NCBI GenBank assembly: GCA_905182835.1
Contig: CAJJDI010000023.1
Span: 1 to 62,347, forward strand
DNA from: an uncultured Flavobacteriaceae bacterium
GTDB taxonomy: Bacteria; Bacteroidota; Bacteroidia; Flavobacteriales; Flavobacteriaceae
Direction of reading: 5' to 3'
DNA length: 62,347 nt
This document shows, piece by piece, positions 19,053 through 28,425 of the stretch. A program made the position numbers and the translations under genes. Under the pieces are notes generated by a model, which searched no databases, was not told where the DNA came from, and saw only the letters and a program-made list of their open reading frames with translations. How positions within the stretch are numbered: the stretch's first letter is position 1; the number at the start of each line of letters is the position of its first letter.

Positions 19053-20300
19053 ATGTTAGATGAACAAAAAATAATTGAACGCTTTATTTCTTATGTAAAA
19101 ATTGATTCTCAAAGCAATGCTGACTCAGAGGTAACTCCAAGTACAAAAATACAATGGGATATTGCTAATAAGCTAGTTCAAGATTTAAAAGACATTGGTC
19201 TAAGTAGAGTCTCTATTGATAAAAATGCATATATCTACGCAACACTTCCATCTAATATTAAAAAAAAATGTCCAATTATAGGTTTTATATCACATTTTGA
19301 TACTTCCCCTGATTTTTCAGGTACTAACATTAAACCTCAAATAATAGAAAATTATAACGGAGGAGATATTGTTTTAAATAAAAAAAATAATATAGTTTTA
19401 TCTTCAGAATATTTCCCTGAAATAAAACAATATATAGGTCAGAAAATAATTACAACTGATGGAAATACACTACTAGGTTCTGATGATAAAGCAGGTGTTT
19501 GTGAAATTGTTTCTGCAATGGAATACTTAATAAATAATCCTGACATAAAACATGGTGAAATTAAAATTGGTTTTACTCCTGACGAAGAAATTGGAAGAGG
19601 AGCTCATAAATTTGATGTTGCTAAATTTGGGGCAGACTGGGCCTATACAATGGATGGTAGTCAAATAGGGGAATTAGAATACGAAAATTTCAATGCTGCC
19701 TCAGCTATTATAAAAATTAAAGGTAGAATAGTTCATCCAGGATATGCAAAAGGAAAACTTGTTAACTCAATGTATTATGCTAGTAAATTTATAAATATGA
19801 TTCCTTTAGATGAGACTCCAGAAAAGACTCAAGGGTATGAAGGGTTTTATCATTTAACTTCAATAAGTGGTTTAGTAGAAGAAACAGAATTACAATATAT
19901 AGTTAGAGATCATGACTTAAAAAAATTTAAAAACAGAAAGGCGTTTCTAACTAACCTAGTAAAGTCTTTAAACAAAAAATATGATCAAAAAATATTTGAT
20001 ATAAAAATAGTTGATCAATATTATAATATGAAGGAGAAAGTAGAGCCCCATATGCATATCGTAGATATAGCCGAGGATGCAATGAAAAAATTAAATATAA
20101 AACCTATTATAAAACCTATTAGAGGAGGTACAGATGGCTCTCAATTGAGCTACATGGGACTACCTTGTCCAAATATATTTGCAGGAGGCCACAACTTTCA
20201 TGGTAAATATGAATATTTACCCGTAAATAGCATGCTGAGTGCTATAGAAGTTATTTGTAAAGTTTGTGAAATAACTACTAGTTATAACAAATCTATTTAG
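19053..20300 (+). CDS. pepT: tripeptide aminopeptidase (peptidase T)
   Basis: Cytoplasmic M20B di-zinc peptidase removing the N-terminal residue of tripeptides. Metal-site motifs are in place: SHFDTSPDFSG (about residues 77-87), LLGSDDKAG, the catalytic PDEEIGRG and the TMDGS segment. The C-terminal lid and metal ligands are in GGTDGSQLSYMGLP and GGHNFHGKYEYLP. At 415 residues it is full length. It probably finishes peptides produced by secreted proteases such as those at 16143 and 24492. The last 8 bases overlap yajC on the other strand. Confidence 0.95.
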   Translation: MLDEQKIIERFISYVKIDSQSNADSEVTPSTKIQWDIANKLVQDLKDIGLSRVSIDKNAYIYATLPSNIKKKCPIIGFISHFDTSPDFSGTNIKPQIIENYNGGDIVLNKKNNIVLSSEYFPEIKQYIGQKIITTDGNTLLGSDDKAGVCEIVSAMEYLINNPDIKHGEIKIGFTPDEEIGRGAHKFDVAKFGADWAYTMDGSQIGELEYENFNAASAIIKIKGRIVHPGYAKGKLVNSMYYASKFINMIPLDETPEKTQGYEGFYHLTSISGLVEETELQYIVRDHDLKKFKNRKAFLTNLVKSLNKKYDQKIFDIKIVDQYYNMKEKVEPHMHIVDIAEDAMKKLNIKPIIKPIRGGTDGSQLSYMGLPCPNIFAGGHNFHGKYEYLPVNSMLSAIEVICKVCEITTSYNKSI

Positions 20301-20586
20301 ATTTAATTCCTGGTTTGTTTAACTTCTGACTCATGTCCATTGAGATAGCAGCTCGATCAAACTTGATTTTACCTGCCTGCGTTTCAATAACACAAGTGTT
20401 ATCTTTATCATTTAACTCAAAAACCTTACCATACATACCACTTTTAGTCACAACTCTATCACCTCTTTTCAAAGAAGTTACAAATAGTTTTTCATTTTTA
20501 GACTTTTGAATAGGAGGTCTTAGAATAAAAAAATAGAATATTAAAAATATAGCTATTGGAAAAATATAATCCATTAAGTTATCCAT
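20293..20586 (-). CDS. yajC: preprotein translocase accessory subunit YajC
   Basis: 97 residues with one N-terminal membrane span (about 6-24) and the YajC signature FILRPPIQKSK, then a cytoplasmic domain containing LKRGDRVVTKSGMYGKV. YajC associates with SecDF and the Sec channel. It is last in the minus-strand series nusB, DUF1573 lipoprotein, yajC, sharing one base with the preceding stop (TAATG). SecA is encoded at 37771; SecDF is not in view. Confidence 0.95.
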   Translation of the reverse strand: MDNLMDYIFPIAIFLIFYFFILRPPIQKSKNEKLFVTSLKRGDRVVTKSGMYGKVFELNDKDNTCVIETQAGKIKFDRAAISMDMSQKLNKPGIKSK

Positions 20587-21071
20587 TACTGATTTAGTTT
20601 AGGTAAAAGAGGTTGCTTAACTGAGTTTGGGTTATTGATGAAAGCAGAAATTCTAACTGTCTCTCTACCTTTTTTCGTGTTAGCTGTAACAGTGACTGTT
20701 TTTGAAACTTTATTAGATCCCTTACCATTGAATTTAACTGTAAACTGAGAAGATTCTCCTGGAGATAATGGTTCTCTACTCCATCCTTGAGGTACAGTAC
20801 ATCCACATGTACTTTTAATATCTGTAACTACTAAAGGACTATCCCCAGTGTTTGTGTAACTAAACATAGTTTCTTGAGGTGCACCATTATTTATAGTTCC
20901 AAAGTCGTGAGAAGATTTATCAAATGTCATTTCGGCAAAATTTGTTGAGACTGCATCTCTTTGTGAGGCAACTTCTACATTTTTTGATTCAACTTTACTA
21001 AAAGGATCGTTTTTACATGAAGTGAAAGTAAAAACAAAAGACAATACAGATAATAAGATTATATTTTTCAT
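20586..21071 (-). CDS. DUF1573-domain lipoprotein
   Basis: 161 residues. A signal peptide ends in a lipobox (FTFTSCKND, Cys about 19). The DUF1573 domain begins at FDKSSHDFGTINNG and includes the characteristic TSTCGCT-like segment (here KSTCGCTVP). This Ig-like fold is widespread in Bacteroidota and its role is not established. It lies between nusB and yajC, an order common in flavobacteria, and is translationally coupled to yajC. Confidence 0.88.
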   Translation of the reverse strand: MKNIILLSVLSFVFTFTSCKNDPFSKVESKNVEVASQRDAVSTNFAEMTFDKSSHDFGTINNGAPQETMFSYTNTGDSPLVVTDIKSTCGCTVPQGWSREPLSPGESSQFTVKFNGKGSNKVSKTVTVTANTKKGRETVRISAFINNPNSVKQPLLPKLNQ

Positions 21072-21122
21072 AATTAAGTATTTAATATTGGTAAATTATT
21101 TTTGTAAAAATAGGAAAAAAAC

Positions 21123-22070
21123 TTATTCCACCAAACCTCTACCCTCTTTAATGATTAAACTATTTTTAGAATAATCTTTTACAATCGCATCCAAAATTCC
21201 ATTTACAAATACGTTACTCTTCGGAGTAGAATATTCTTTAGATAATTCGATGTACTCATTTATTGTAACCTTAACTGGAATAGTAGGGAAGTTTAAAAAT
21301 TCACTAATCGCTAAATTTAAAATAACGTAGTCAATATTTGCGATTCTATCAGGGTCCCAGTTCGCAGTTTTCTTTGATATCTCCTCATTATAAGTTTTAT
21401 AATTATCAATTGTAAATTTCAATAAATCATTAGCGAAAGTTTTATCATCTGAATCTTTAAATAGCTTAGGAATGAAATAAGAAACAGGGGAGTCTACGGA
21501 TGACTTGTTTAACATTTTCACAATTGAAGTATTAACAACTGGGAAATCATCACTCCAGGTTATATTTTTATCTTCTAAATAATTATATAATTTTTCGTTA
21601 GTTGCTACTATTTTCCTAAAGAAAGATACTATAAAAACTTTATCAGAATTAAAGTCATTGTTAACATCATTTAAATAATCTGCATATAGGTCACTTTTAA
21701 TTAAATCGTTAAAAACCACATCAACATATTCGTTATCTAGCTTCCACACATTTAATTTTCTTTTTTTTAACTCTCCTTCTATTAATTTGTTAGATCTTAA
21801 TAATAAAATCATCCTATTATTGATAAATTTCTTATTAGGATTGATGTCATCAGAAGTAGCTAAATGTTTTTTTTGAGATATTTTAAGGTAAGATTCAGCT
21901 TTTAATTGAACTTCTATAAGTAAAGATATTAAAATAAGATATAAATCATAAATATCTTCTAAGCTTTTAAAAAGCTGTTTATTAACGTCATTATCATAAT
22001 TAAATTTAGAGATTTCTAATGCATAAATTATCTGCATTATTTTTAGACGAATATGCCTTCTGTTTAACAT
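21123..22070 (-). CDS. nusB: transcription antitermination factor NusB, long Bacteroidota form
   Basis: 315 residues, about twice the length of enterobacterial NusB. It opens with the NusB-like LNRRHIRLKIMQIIYALE. The C-terminal 120 residues carry the RNA-binding helical fold, with DRIANIDYVILNLAISEFL and VTINEYIELSKEYSTPKSNVFVNGILDAI. The middle segment is the insertion characteristic of Bacteroidota. NusB acts with NusE in rRNA antitermination. It leads the DUF1573 and yajC genes and is divergent from the ABC exporter. Confidence 0.92.
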   Translation of the reverse strand: MLNRRHIRLKIMQIIYALEISKFNYDNDVNKQLFKSLEDIYDLYLILISLLIEVQLKAESYLKISQKKHLATSDDINPNKKFINNRMILLLRSNKLIEGELKKRKLNVWKLDNEYVDVVFNDLIKSDLYADYLNDVNNDFNSDKVFIVSFFRKIVATNEKLYNYLEDKNITWSDDFPVVNTSIVKMLNKSSVDSPVSYFIPKLFKDSDDKTFANDLLKFTIDNYKTYNEEISKKTANWDPDRIANIDYVILNLAISEFLNFPTIPVKVTINEYIELSKEYSTPKSNVFVNGILDAIVKDYSKNSLIIKEGRGLVE

Positions 22071-22118
22071 TTTAAAGAACTATTTATAGATATTAATATT
22101 AATTAAAAAACTTTACTC

Positions 22119-22126
22119 TAATTTTG
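22119..22126 (+). promoter_or_regulatory. -7 promoter element of the ABC exporter
   Basis: TAATTTTG matches TAnnTTTG, with a predicted leader near 60 bases to the TTG start at 22189. No -33 TTG is apparent. Confidence 0.4.
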
Positions 22127-22188
22127 CGCAATATAATATAAAAAATGGTGTATTATTTATAAGTTAGACATTTAAATATAAATCTTAA

Positions 22189-23952
22189 TTGAAAGAATTA
22201 TCCTACATAAATAAATACTTTTCAAAGTATAAGAAAAATTTGCTTAGTGGAATTATAATAATTATAGCTGCAAGGATATTACTACTAATAACCCCAGGCT
22301 TAATAAGAAACTCCATTAATGTAATTGATAACTACAGAACAGGAGTCAATACAAATTTAGAGCTTGTTGAAAGTGAGTTAGTTACAAATATATTTTTAAT
22401 CCTACTGGCTTCAGGACTTGCTGGGATATTCACATTTTTAACAAGACAAACTATTATAAATGTTTCTAGATATGTAGAGTTTGATTTAAAAAATGAAATA
22501 TATAGTCAATATCAAAAACTCTCATTAAATTTTTACAAAATCAGTCAAACTGGAGATTTGATGAACAGAATAAGTGAGGATGTTGCTAAGGTTAGAATGT
22601 ACGTTGGTCCAGCCGTAATGTATTCCATAAACACAATAACACTTTTAATCATAGTAGTTATTTATATGTATAAGCAATCACCCGAGTTAACATTCTATAC
22701 GTTGAGTCCATTACCATTTTTGTCTTTCACTATATATAAACTAAGCAAGTTAATTAATAAGAAAAGTATTATTGTTCAAGAGTACCTTTCAGAATTATCT
22801 TCTTTTAGCCAAGAATCTTTTAGTGGGATAGCACTCATAAAATCTTATTCGATAGAAGAAAAGAATTATGAGGAGTTCAATACACTTTCTGAAAAATGCA
22901 AAGACAGTCAAATAAGTTTAGTAAAAATACAAGCCTTATTTTTCCCTCTAATGATTTTTTTAATTGGGTTAAGTAATTTATTTGTTATTTACGTAGGTGG
23001 AGTACAATACTTGGAAGGTAAACTAGAGGGAATTGGAACAATAGCTGAATTTATCATCTATGTTAATATGTTGACATGGCCAGTAGCTTCATTAGGATGG
23101 ATAAGTTCAATTATTCAGCAAGCAGAAGCCTCACAAAAAAGAATAAATGAATTTTTAAAACAAAAATCAGAGATAATAAGCAAAAATAATAAAGAAGTCG
23201 ACATTAGTGGAGATGTTGAATTTAAAAATGTAAATTTCACCTATAAAGATACAGGGATACAGGCTCTGAAAAATATTAATTTCAAAATAGACAAGGGTGA
23301 TAAGTTAGGTATTATAGGTAAAACAGGATCAGGAAAATCCACACTTCTGAATTTAATTGTAAGGCTATATAATATCGACAATGGAGAGTTAGTAATTGAT
23401 GAAAATCAAATAAATGATGTTAATATTAAATCTTTACGATCTCAAATTGGATACGTACCTCAAGACGTGTTTTTATTCTCAGATACAATAGAAAATAATA
23501 TTAGATTTGGATCTGTTAATTCTAGTGATAAAGAAGTAATTGAAGTTAGTAAAATATCAGATATACATGATGATATTTTAGGCTTCAAAAATAAATACAA
23601 AACTATATTAGGGGAAAGAGGAGTGAATTTAAGTGGCGGACAAAAACAAAGAATTTCAATTGCTAGAGCATTAATTCGTAAACCGAAATTATTAATTTTA
23701 GATGACTGCCTTTCTGCAGTAGATACAGAGACGGAAGAAAATATTATTAATTCATTGAATAATTTAAACTACTCAACAACAACAATCATTGTAAGCCATA
23801 GAGTTTCATCAATGAAAAATGCTAATAAAATAATAGTTTTAAATAATGGACATATAGAAGAAATGGGTACACATAGTGAATTAATGCAGATGAATGGGTA
23901 CTATAAAGAGACCTATGAACAGCAGCTAATTAAAAAAGAAATTTCTGAATAA
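22189..23952 (+). CDS. ABC exporter, fused permease and ATPase
   Basis: 587 residues: a six-span type IV exporter domain (about 15-320) and a nucleotide-binding domain (about 340-575). The latter has Walker A IIGKTGSGKST, signature LSGGQKQRIS, Walker B LLILDDCLSAVD and the switch VSHR. It belongs to the MsbA/MdlB multidrug or lipid exporter group; the substrate is not predictable. The start is TTG at 22189; upstream bases in frame show no better start. It is the usual divergent neighbour of nusB in flavobacteria. Confidence 0.92.
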   Translation: MKELSYINKYFSKYKKNLLSGIIIIIAARILLLITPGLIRNSINVIDNYRTGVNTNLELVESELVTNIFLILLASGLAGIFTFLTRQTIINVSRYVEFDLKNEIYSQYQKLSLNFYKISQTGDLMNRISEDVAKVRMYVGPAVMYSINTITLLIIVVIYMYKQSPELTFYTLSPLPFLSFTIYKLSKLINKKSIIVQEYLSELSSFSQESFSGIALIKSYSIEEKNYEEFNTLSEKCKDSQISLVKIQALFFPLMIFLIGLSNLFVIYVGGVQYLEGKLEGIGTIAEFIIYVNMLTWPVASLGWISSIIQQAEASQKRINEFLKQKSEIISKNNKEVDISGDVEFKNVNFTYKDTGIQALKNINFKIDKGDKLGIIGKTGSGKSTLLNLIVRLYNIDNGELVIDENQINDVNIKSLRSQIGYVPQDVFLFSDTIENNIRFGSVNSSDKEVIEVSKISDIHDDILGFKNKYKTILGERGVNLSGGQKQRISIARALIRKPKLLILDDCLSAVDTETEENIINSLNNLNYSTTTIIVSHRVSSMKNANKIIVLNNGHIEEMGTHSELMQMNGYYKETYEQQLIKKEISE

Positions 23953-23953
23953 G

Positions 23954-23983
23954 TTGTGAAGTTTAGTTTTTTTTATAGATTTG
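23954..23983 (+). promoter_or_regulatory. -33/-7 promoter of the PUR-family gene
   Basis: TTG (23954-23956), 19 bases, then TAGATTTG (23976-23983): a full match to TTG-N17..23-TAnnTTTG. It starts just after the ABC exporter stop codon, with 24 bases to the next ATG. Confidence 0.6.
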
Positions 23984-24007
23984 AATTAAATAATTAAATT
24001 TTATATT

Positions 24008-24415
24008 ATGGAAAACAATGAAATGAGAGATAGAGAAGAAATCTTTTCTAAAGTATTAAGAGCCGGAAGAAGAACATATTTTTTTGACGTAAGATCTACA
24101 AAAGCAGGTGATTATTATTTAACTCTTACTGAGAGTAAAAAATTCACTAATGATGACGGATCGTTTCACTATAAAAAACATAAAATATACCTATACAAAG
24201 AAGATTTTAGTGAATTCTCCAGCATACTAAACGAAATGACAGACTATGTTATTAATGAAAAAGGGGAAGAGGTAATAAGTGATCGCCATCAAAAAGATTT
24301 CAAAAAAGAAGATTATACTGAAAGTAACAATACTAACACTTCTGAAAGTGATGACACTAAATTAGAGGGTGATAAACCTACTGACTTTACAGATGTCAGT
24401 TTCGAAGACATCTAA
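24008..24415 (+). CDS. PUR-family (DUF3276) nucleic-acid-binding protein
   Basis: 135 residues. The first 80 match the Bacteroidota DUF3276 family, related to PUR-alpha: FSKVLRAGRRTYFFDVRSTK, then YYLTLTESKK and HKIYLYKEDF. The tail (about 85-135) is acidic and probably disordered. PUR repeats bind single-stranded purine-rich DNA or RNA; its biological role here is not established. It is monocistronic, flanked by a full promoter and a strong terminator, which suggests high expression. Confidence 0.88.
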   Translation: MENNEMRDREEIFSKVLRAGRRTYFFDVRSTKAGDYYLTLTESKKFTNDDGSFHYKKHKIYLYKEDFSEFSSILNEMTDYVINEKGEEVISDRHQKDFKKEDYTESNNTNTSESDDTKLEGDKPTDFTDVSFEDI

Positions 24416-24435
24416 GATTAAAAAATAATAAAGTT

Positions 24436-24468
24436 AAAAACCGTAATTATTCATTACGGTTTTTTTTA
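24436..24468 (+). terminator. intrinsic terminator after the PUR-family gene
   Basis: ACCGTAAT (24440-24447), a 5-base loop and ATTACGGT (24453-24460) form a perfect 8-bp stem followed by eight T. Upstream A residues extend the stem. It is one of the few classical terminators in the window. Confidence 0.85.
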
Positions 24469-24491
24469 TATTTAGTTCTAAATCATACCCA

Positions 24492-27011
24492 ATGAAAAAT
24501 ATTATTTACATTTTCTTTTTAAACTTCGTATTGTTTTCTTTCGCTCAAAAGAATATTAATTTAGATTATTATTTCTCACAACAAGATATCACAACTCTAA
24601 ATCAAAACATACCTACACCCGAAAGTGTAATAGGACATCAAGTTGGTAAATGGCATATTACCCATGATAAGCTTGTGGAATACATGAAAAAACTAGCTTC
24701 TAGTTCTGAAAGAATTACAATAGAAGAAAGAGGTAAAACATTTGAAGATCGTCCCTTAATTTTATTAACTATTACTTCTGAAAAGAATCATAAAAATATT
24801 AAGGAAATTCAAAAAAATCACATAGACTTAACAAACGCCAGTGAAAAGCCAAATTTAGAAAAAACTCCCATTGTTGTTTACCAAGGATTTTCTATTCATG
24901 GAAATGAACCAAGCGGCTCTAATTCTGCATTATTATTAGCATATTACTTAGCTGCATCCAATAGTGAATTTACAAATGAATTATTAGACAGTACAATTAT
25001 ATTACTAGACCCATCTTTTAATCCAGATGGCTTACAAAGATTTGCATATTGGGCTAATACCAATAAAAATATAAACTTAAATCCAGATACTAATGATAGA
25101 GAGTATAGTGAAGTATGGCCCGGAGGAAGAACTAACCATTATTGGTTTGACATGAACAGAGATTGGTTACCTGTACAGTTACCCGAGTCAAGGGTAAGGA
25201 TTGAAACTTTTCACAAATGGCTTCCTAATATTCTTACTGACCATCATGAAATGGGTACAAACTCTACTTTCTTTTTTCAACCCGGAGTACCATCAAGAAC
25301 TCACCCATTAACATCAAAGTTAAACCAAGACCTTACTAGGAAAATATCAAAATACCATGTGAAAGCATTAGACGAAATTGGTTCATTATATTACTCCGAA
25401 GAGCAGTTTGATGACTTTTACTACGGAAAAGGGTCAACTTTTCCAGATATAAATGGAGGGATTGGGATATTGTTTGAACAAGCTAGTTCTAGGGGTCATA
25501 TTCAAAATAGTGATAATGGTATACTCACTTTTCCATTTACAATTAAAAATCAATTGACTGCTGGGTTATCAACTCTCGAAGCAGCTCTAAATATGAGAGA
25601 AGAGATTTTAAGTTATCAATATAGTTTTTATAAAAATTCAAGAGAAGAGGCTAAAAAGCAAAAAAAATCTGCTATAGTATTTGGTGATGAAAAAGATGCA
25701 GCAAAGACCTATCACCTAGCCGAAATTTTAAAAAGACATAAAATTAAATTTCATTATATAAAAGACAACTTTACAAAAAACAAAAAAAACTATAAAAAGA
25801 ACCACTCTTTTATTGTGCCTAAAAATCAAAAAAATCTTAGGTTGATAAATGCTATGTTTGAAAAAAGAACAAAATTTCAAGACAGTTTATTTTATGATGT
25901 ATCTGCTTGGACATTTCCACTAGCATTTAACTTAGACTATGATATGGACGTAAATATGGATCTAGCAGCAGAAGAAGTATTAGAATTAAATACACCTACA
26001 GGTTTTGTTACATCTAAAAGTGATTATGCGTACTTATTAAGTTGGAATGATTACTATTCTCCTGGTCTTTTAAATGAAATTTTAAAAAAAAATATATTAG
26101 CTAAAGTAGCTTTAAAGGAATTTGTACTAAATAATAAGAAATATGATTATGGTACAATTTTAATACCTGTAAAAAATCAAGACATTTCAAGTAACACATT
26201 ATATGAACTGCTGAATAGATTAGCAGACAAAAATCATCTAATTATTGATGGTGTAAAGACTGGACTGACAGATGGGATCGACTTAGGGAGCTCGAAATTT
26301 AAAAAAATAGATAAACAAAATGTTGCCATACTTGTTGGGGACGGGATAAGCTCCTATGATGCAGGTGAAATATGGCATTTATTTGACACTAGGTACAATA
26401 TTACCCTTACTAAACTAGACGTTAAATCTATCTCCAGAGTAGATTTAACAGGGTATTCATCTATAATTATTCCAAGTTCTAGAGGATTATCTGACTCCAA
26501 CTCAAAAAAAATTATTGAATGGACACAAAATGGTGGTAATTTAATAACTTTTAAAAATTCATTAAATTGGGTAAACAAAAATAAATTATTGGATTTAAAA
26601 ATAAAATCAAGTACAATACCTACAAAAAACATATCCTTTGATCAAAAAGATAATCATCGAGGAGCTCAGGTTATTGGGGGTGCTATTTTTGAAGCTAAAC
26701 TTGACTTAAGCCACCCTATTAATTTTGGATATAAAAATGAACATATTTCACTATTCAGAAATACAACAATATTTATGGATACAGATGAAGTTAGTTATAA
26801 CAATCCAATAATTTATACAGAAAACCCTCTACTTAGTGGATATATTTCTGAAGAAAATTTAGAAAACTTAAAAACAAGTGTTCCATTTAAAACAGGTAGT
26901 TATAAAAAAGGGCAAGTAACTTGTTTTACAGATAATACAAACTTTAGAGCCTTTTGGTATGGTACTAATAAATTATTAATGAATGCTATTTATTTTAGCA
27001 ATCAGTTTTAA
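24492..27011 (+). CDS. secreted M14-family zinc carboxypeptidase
   Basis: 839 residues. The signal peptide is about 1-19 (ending LFSFAQ). The M14 catalytic domain occupies roughly 45-375: zinc ligands in IHGNEPSG and the later His of LTDHHEMG, the substrate-site region DPSFNPDG with MNRDW, and a catalytic Glu candidate in LFEQASSRG. The rest, to the C-terminus, includes a class I amidotransferase-like or Rossmann-like segment (VAILVGDGISSYDAGEIWHL, then IIIPSSRG). No type IX sorting domain is seen, so it is probably periplasmic. A related domain layout is common in Bacteroidota M14 proteins. Confidence 0.9.
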   Translation: MKNIIYIFFLNFVLFSFAQKNINLDYYFSQQDITTLNQNIPTPESVIGHQVGKWHITHDKLVEYMKKLASSSERITIEERGKTFEDRPLILLTITSEKNHKNIKEIQKNHIDLTNASEKPNLEKTPIVVYQGFSIHGNEPSGSNSALLLAYYLAASNSEFTNELLDSTIILLDPSFNPDGLQRFAYWANTNKNINLNPDTNDREYSEVWPGGRTNHYWFDMNRDWLPVQLPESRVRIETFHKWLPNILTDHHEMGTNSTFFFQPGVPSRTHPLTSKLNQDLTRKISKYHVKALDEIGSLYYSEEQFDDFYYGKGSTFPDINGGIGILFEQASSRGHIQNSDNGILTFPFTIKNQLTAGLSTLEAALNMREEILSYQYSFYKNSREEAKKQKKSAIVFGDEKDAAKTYHLAEILKRHKIKFHYIKDNFTKNKKNYKKNHSFIVPKNQKNLRLINAMFEKRTKFQDSLFYDVSAWTFPLAFNLDYDMDVNMDLAAEEVLELNTPTGFVTSKSDYAYLLSWNDYYSPGLLNEILKKNILAKVALKEFVLNNKKYDYGTILIPVKNQDISSNTLYELLNRLADKNHLIIDGVKTGLTDGIDLGSSKFKKIDKQNVAILVGDGISSYDAGEIWHLFDTRYNITLTKLDVKSISRVDLTGYSSIIIPSSRGLSDSNSKKIIEWTQNGGNLITFKNSLNWVNKNKLLDLKIKSSTIPTKNISFDQKDNHRGAQVIGGAIFEAKLDLSHPINFGYKNEHISLFRNTTIFMDTDEVSYNNPIIYTENPLLSGYISEENLENLKTSVPFKTGSYKKGQVTCFTDNTNFRAFWYGTNKLLMNAIYFSNQF

Positions 27012-27012
27012 T

Positions 27013-27348
27013 TTAAGAAACGACACTTCCATTAATAACTCTATCTAATGGCTTAATCAATGTAACATCACCTGATTTTACAGCTCCTAAAACTAAACAA
27101 GAACTCATGATTTTTCCAATTTGCTTTTTAGGGAAATTCACGACAGCTGTCACCTGAGTATCAACTAAGTCTTGAGTCTTATAGTTTTTTGTTATTTGCG
27201 CTGATGATTTATATACGCCTAATGGTCCAAAGTCTATACTTAAAATATATGCAGGCTTTATAGAATCTTTATTTAAGTAAGCATCAATAATTGTACCTAC
27301 TCTTATATCTATTTTTGAAAAATCATCAAAATTCATATCTTTATTCAT
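27013..27348 (-). CDS. csaA: CsaA-like tRNA-binding-domain protein
   Basis: 111 residues, an OB-fold tRNA-binding domain standing alone: FSKIDIRVGTIIDA near the start, then ILSIDFGPLG and the C-terminal SCLVLGAV. CsaA proteins are proposed export chaperones and also resemble the C-terminal domain of MetRS. The start at 27348 (MNKDMNFDD) is preferred; a longer frame from 27363 adds five residues without family likeness. It ends one base from the convergent carboxypeptidase stop. Confidence 0.85.
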   Translation of the reverse strand: MNKDMNFDDFSKIDIRVGTIIDAYLNKDSIKPAYILSIDFGPLGVYKSSAQITKNYKTQDLVDTQVTAVVNFPKKQIGKIMSSCLVLGAVKSGDVTLIKPLDRVINGSVVS

Positions 27349-27425
27349 AATACGAAAATACAATAAATAAAAATAAATAATAAGTTAGAAAAACCTAATA
27401 TTGACTATGATTATAAATAGAGTAA

Positions 27426-28361
27426 TTAACTAATTACATCGACAAGCTCAACATCAAAAATTAGATTTGCATTTGCAGGTATAACTCCTCCAGCACCTGC
27501 TTCTCCATAAGCTAAATCACTAGGGATAACTAACCTAGCCTTATCCCCTACTGACAAAAGAGCTAAGCCTTCGTCCCATCCTTTAATAACCTGGCCAATT
27601 CCTAAAGTAAATTCAATTGGTTCATCTCTTTTAAATGAAGAGTCAAAAACTGTTCCATCTAATAGTTGACCTTTGTAATGAACTTTAATGCTTTTTCCGC
27701 TAACTGCTTTTTTACCACCACCTTTCTCATTAATTTTATATCTTAATCCGGATTCGGTAATGTCAAAGCCTTCAGAAATATCATCTAAAGTTTTTAAGTT
27801 TTTTTCTGTAAGTTCTTTTTGTCTTTGTACTGCAGACTCATTAAGAGAATTAAAAGAATCAAGCGCCTTAAAACTAGTCGCCATATCCCCTATTCTAGAA
27901 ATTTTAATGACTTTTATTTCATCTCCTTGCTCAATAGCGTTAACAACATCCATTCCACTAATAACATTGCCAAAAACAGTATGTTTATTGTCTAACCACG
28001 CTGTAGGAACATGAGTTATGAAGAATTGACTACCATTTGTACCAGGTCCAGCGTTAGCCATAGATAAGATACCTGGTTTATCATGCTTTAAGTCAGGGTG
28101 AAATTCATCATTAAACTTGTAACCAGGATTACCTGTTCCTGTACCTGCAGGACATCCGCCTTGAACCATAAAGTCATTAATAACTCTATGAAACTTCATA
28201 TTATCATAGTAAGGAACTCCAATATCTTTAGATGAGTTCTTCATTTCACCCTCACAAAGAGCAACGAAATTTCCAACTGTTGCTGGAGTTTTTTCAAATT
28301 CTAAGTTTAATGTAATTTCACCTTTAGAGGTTTTAACTATTGCATATAAGCCGTTTTCCAT
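27426..28361 (-). CDS. peptidyl-prolyl isomerase, cyclophilin-FKBP fusion
   Basis: 311 residues with two different isomerase folds. The cyclophilin part (about 5-165) has [21 protein letters not shown] and the active-site DNKHTVFG. The FKBP part (about 205-310) has [27 protein letters not shown]-like spacing and [15 protein letters not shown]. No signal peptide is visible, so it is predicted cytoplasmic, unlike the parvulin cluster at 6353-10210. Such fusions occur in Bacteroidota. It is a single minus-strand gene with 62 bases to csaA. Confidence 0.92.
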   Translation of the reverse strand: MENGLYAIVKTSKGEITLNLEFEKTPATVGNFVALCEGEMKNSSKDIGVPYYDNMKFHRVINDFMVQGGCPAGTGTGNPGYKFNDEFHPDLKHDKPGILSMANAGPGTNGSQFFITHVPTAWLDNKHTVFGNVISGMDVVNAIEQGDEIKVIKISRIGDMATSFKALDSFNSLNESAVQRQKELTEKNLKTLDDISEGFDITESGLRYKINEKGGGKKAVSGKSIKVHYKGQLLDGTVFDSSFKRDEPIEFTLGIGQVIKGWDEGLALLSVGDKARLVIPSDLAYGEAGAGGVIPANANLIFDVELVDVIS

Positions 28362-28425
28362 AATATAATTTTATTTTGAGCGCGAAGATACAATATTAGT
28401 TAATTTATTGACAAACTCAGTTGCA

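Noticed and set aside
27426-28361. Two separate genes for cyclophilin and FKBP
   Set aside because: A single uninterrupted frame runs through both domains with a helical linker and no internal stop.
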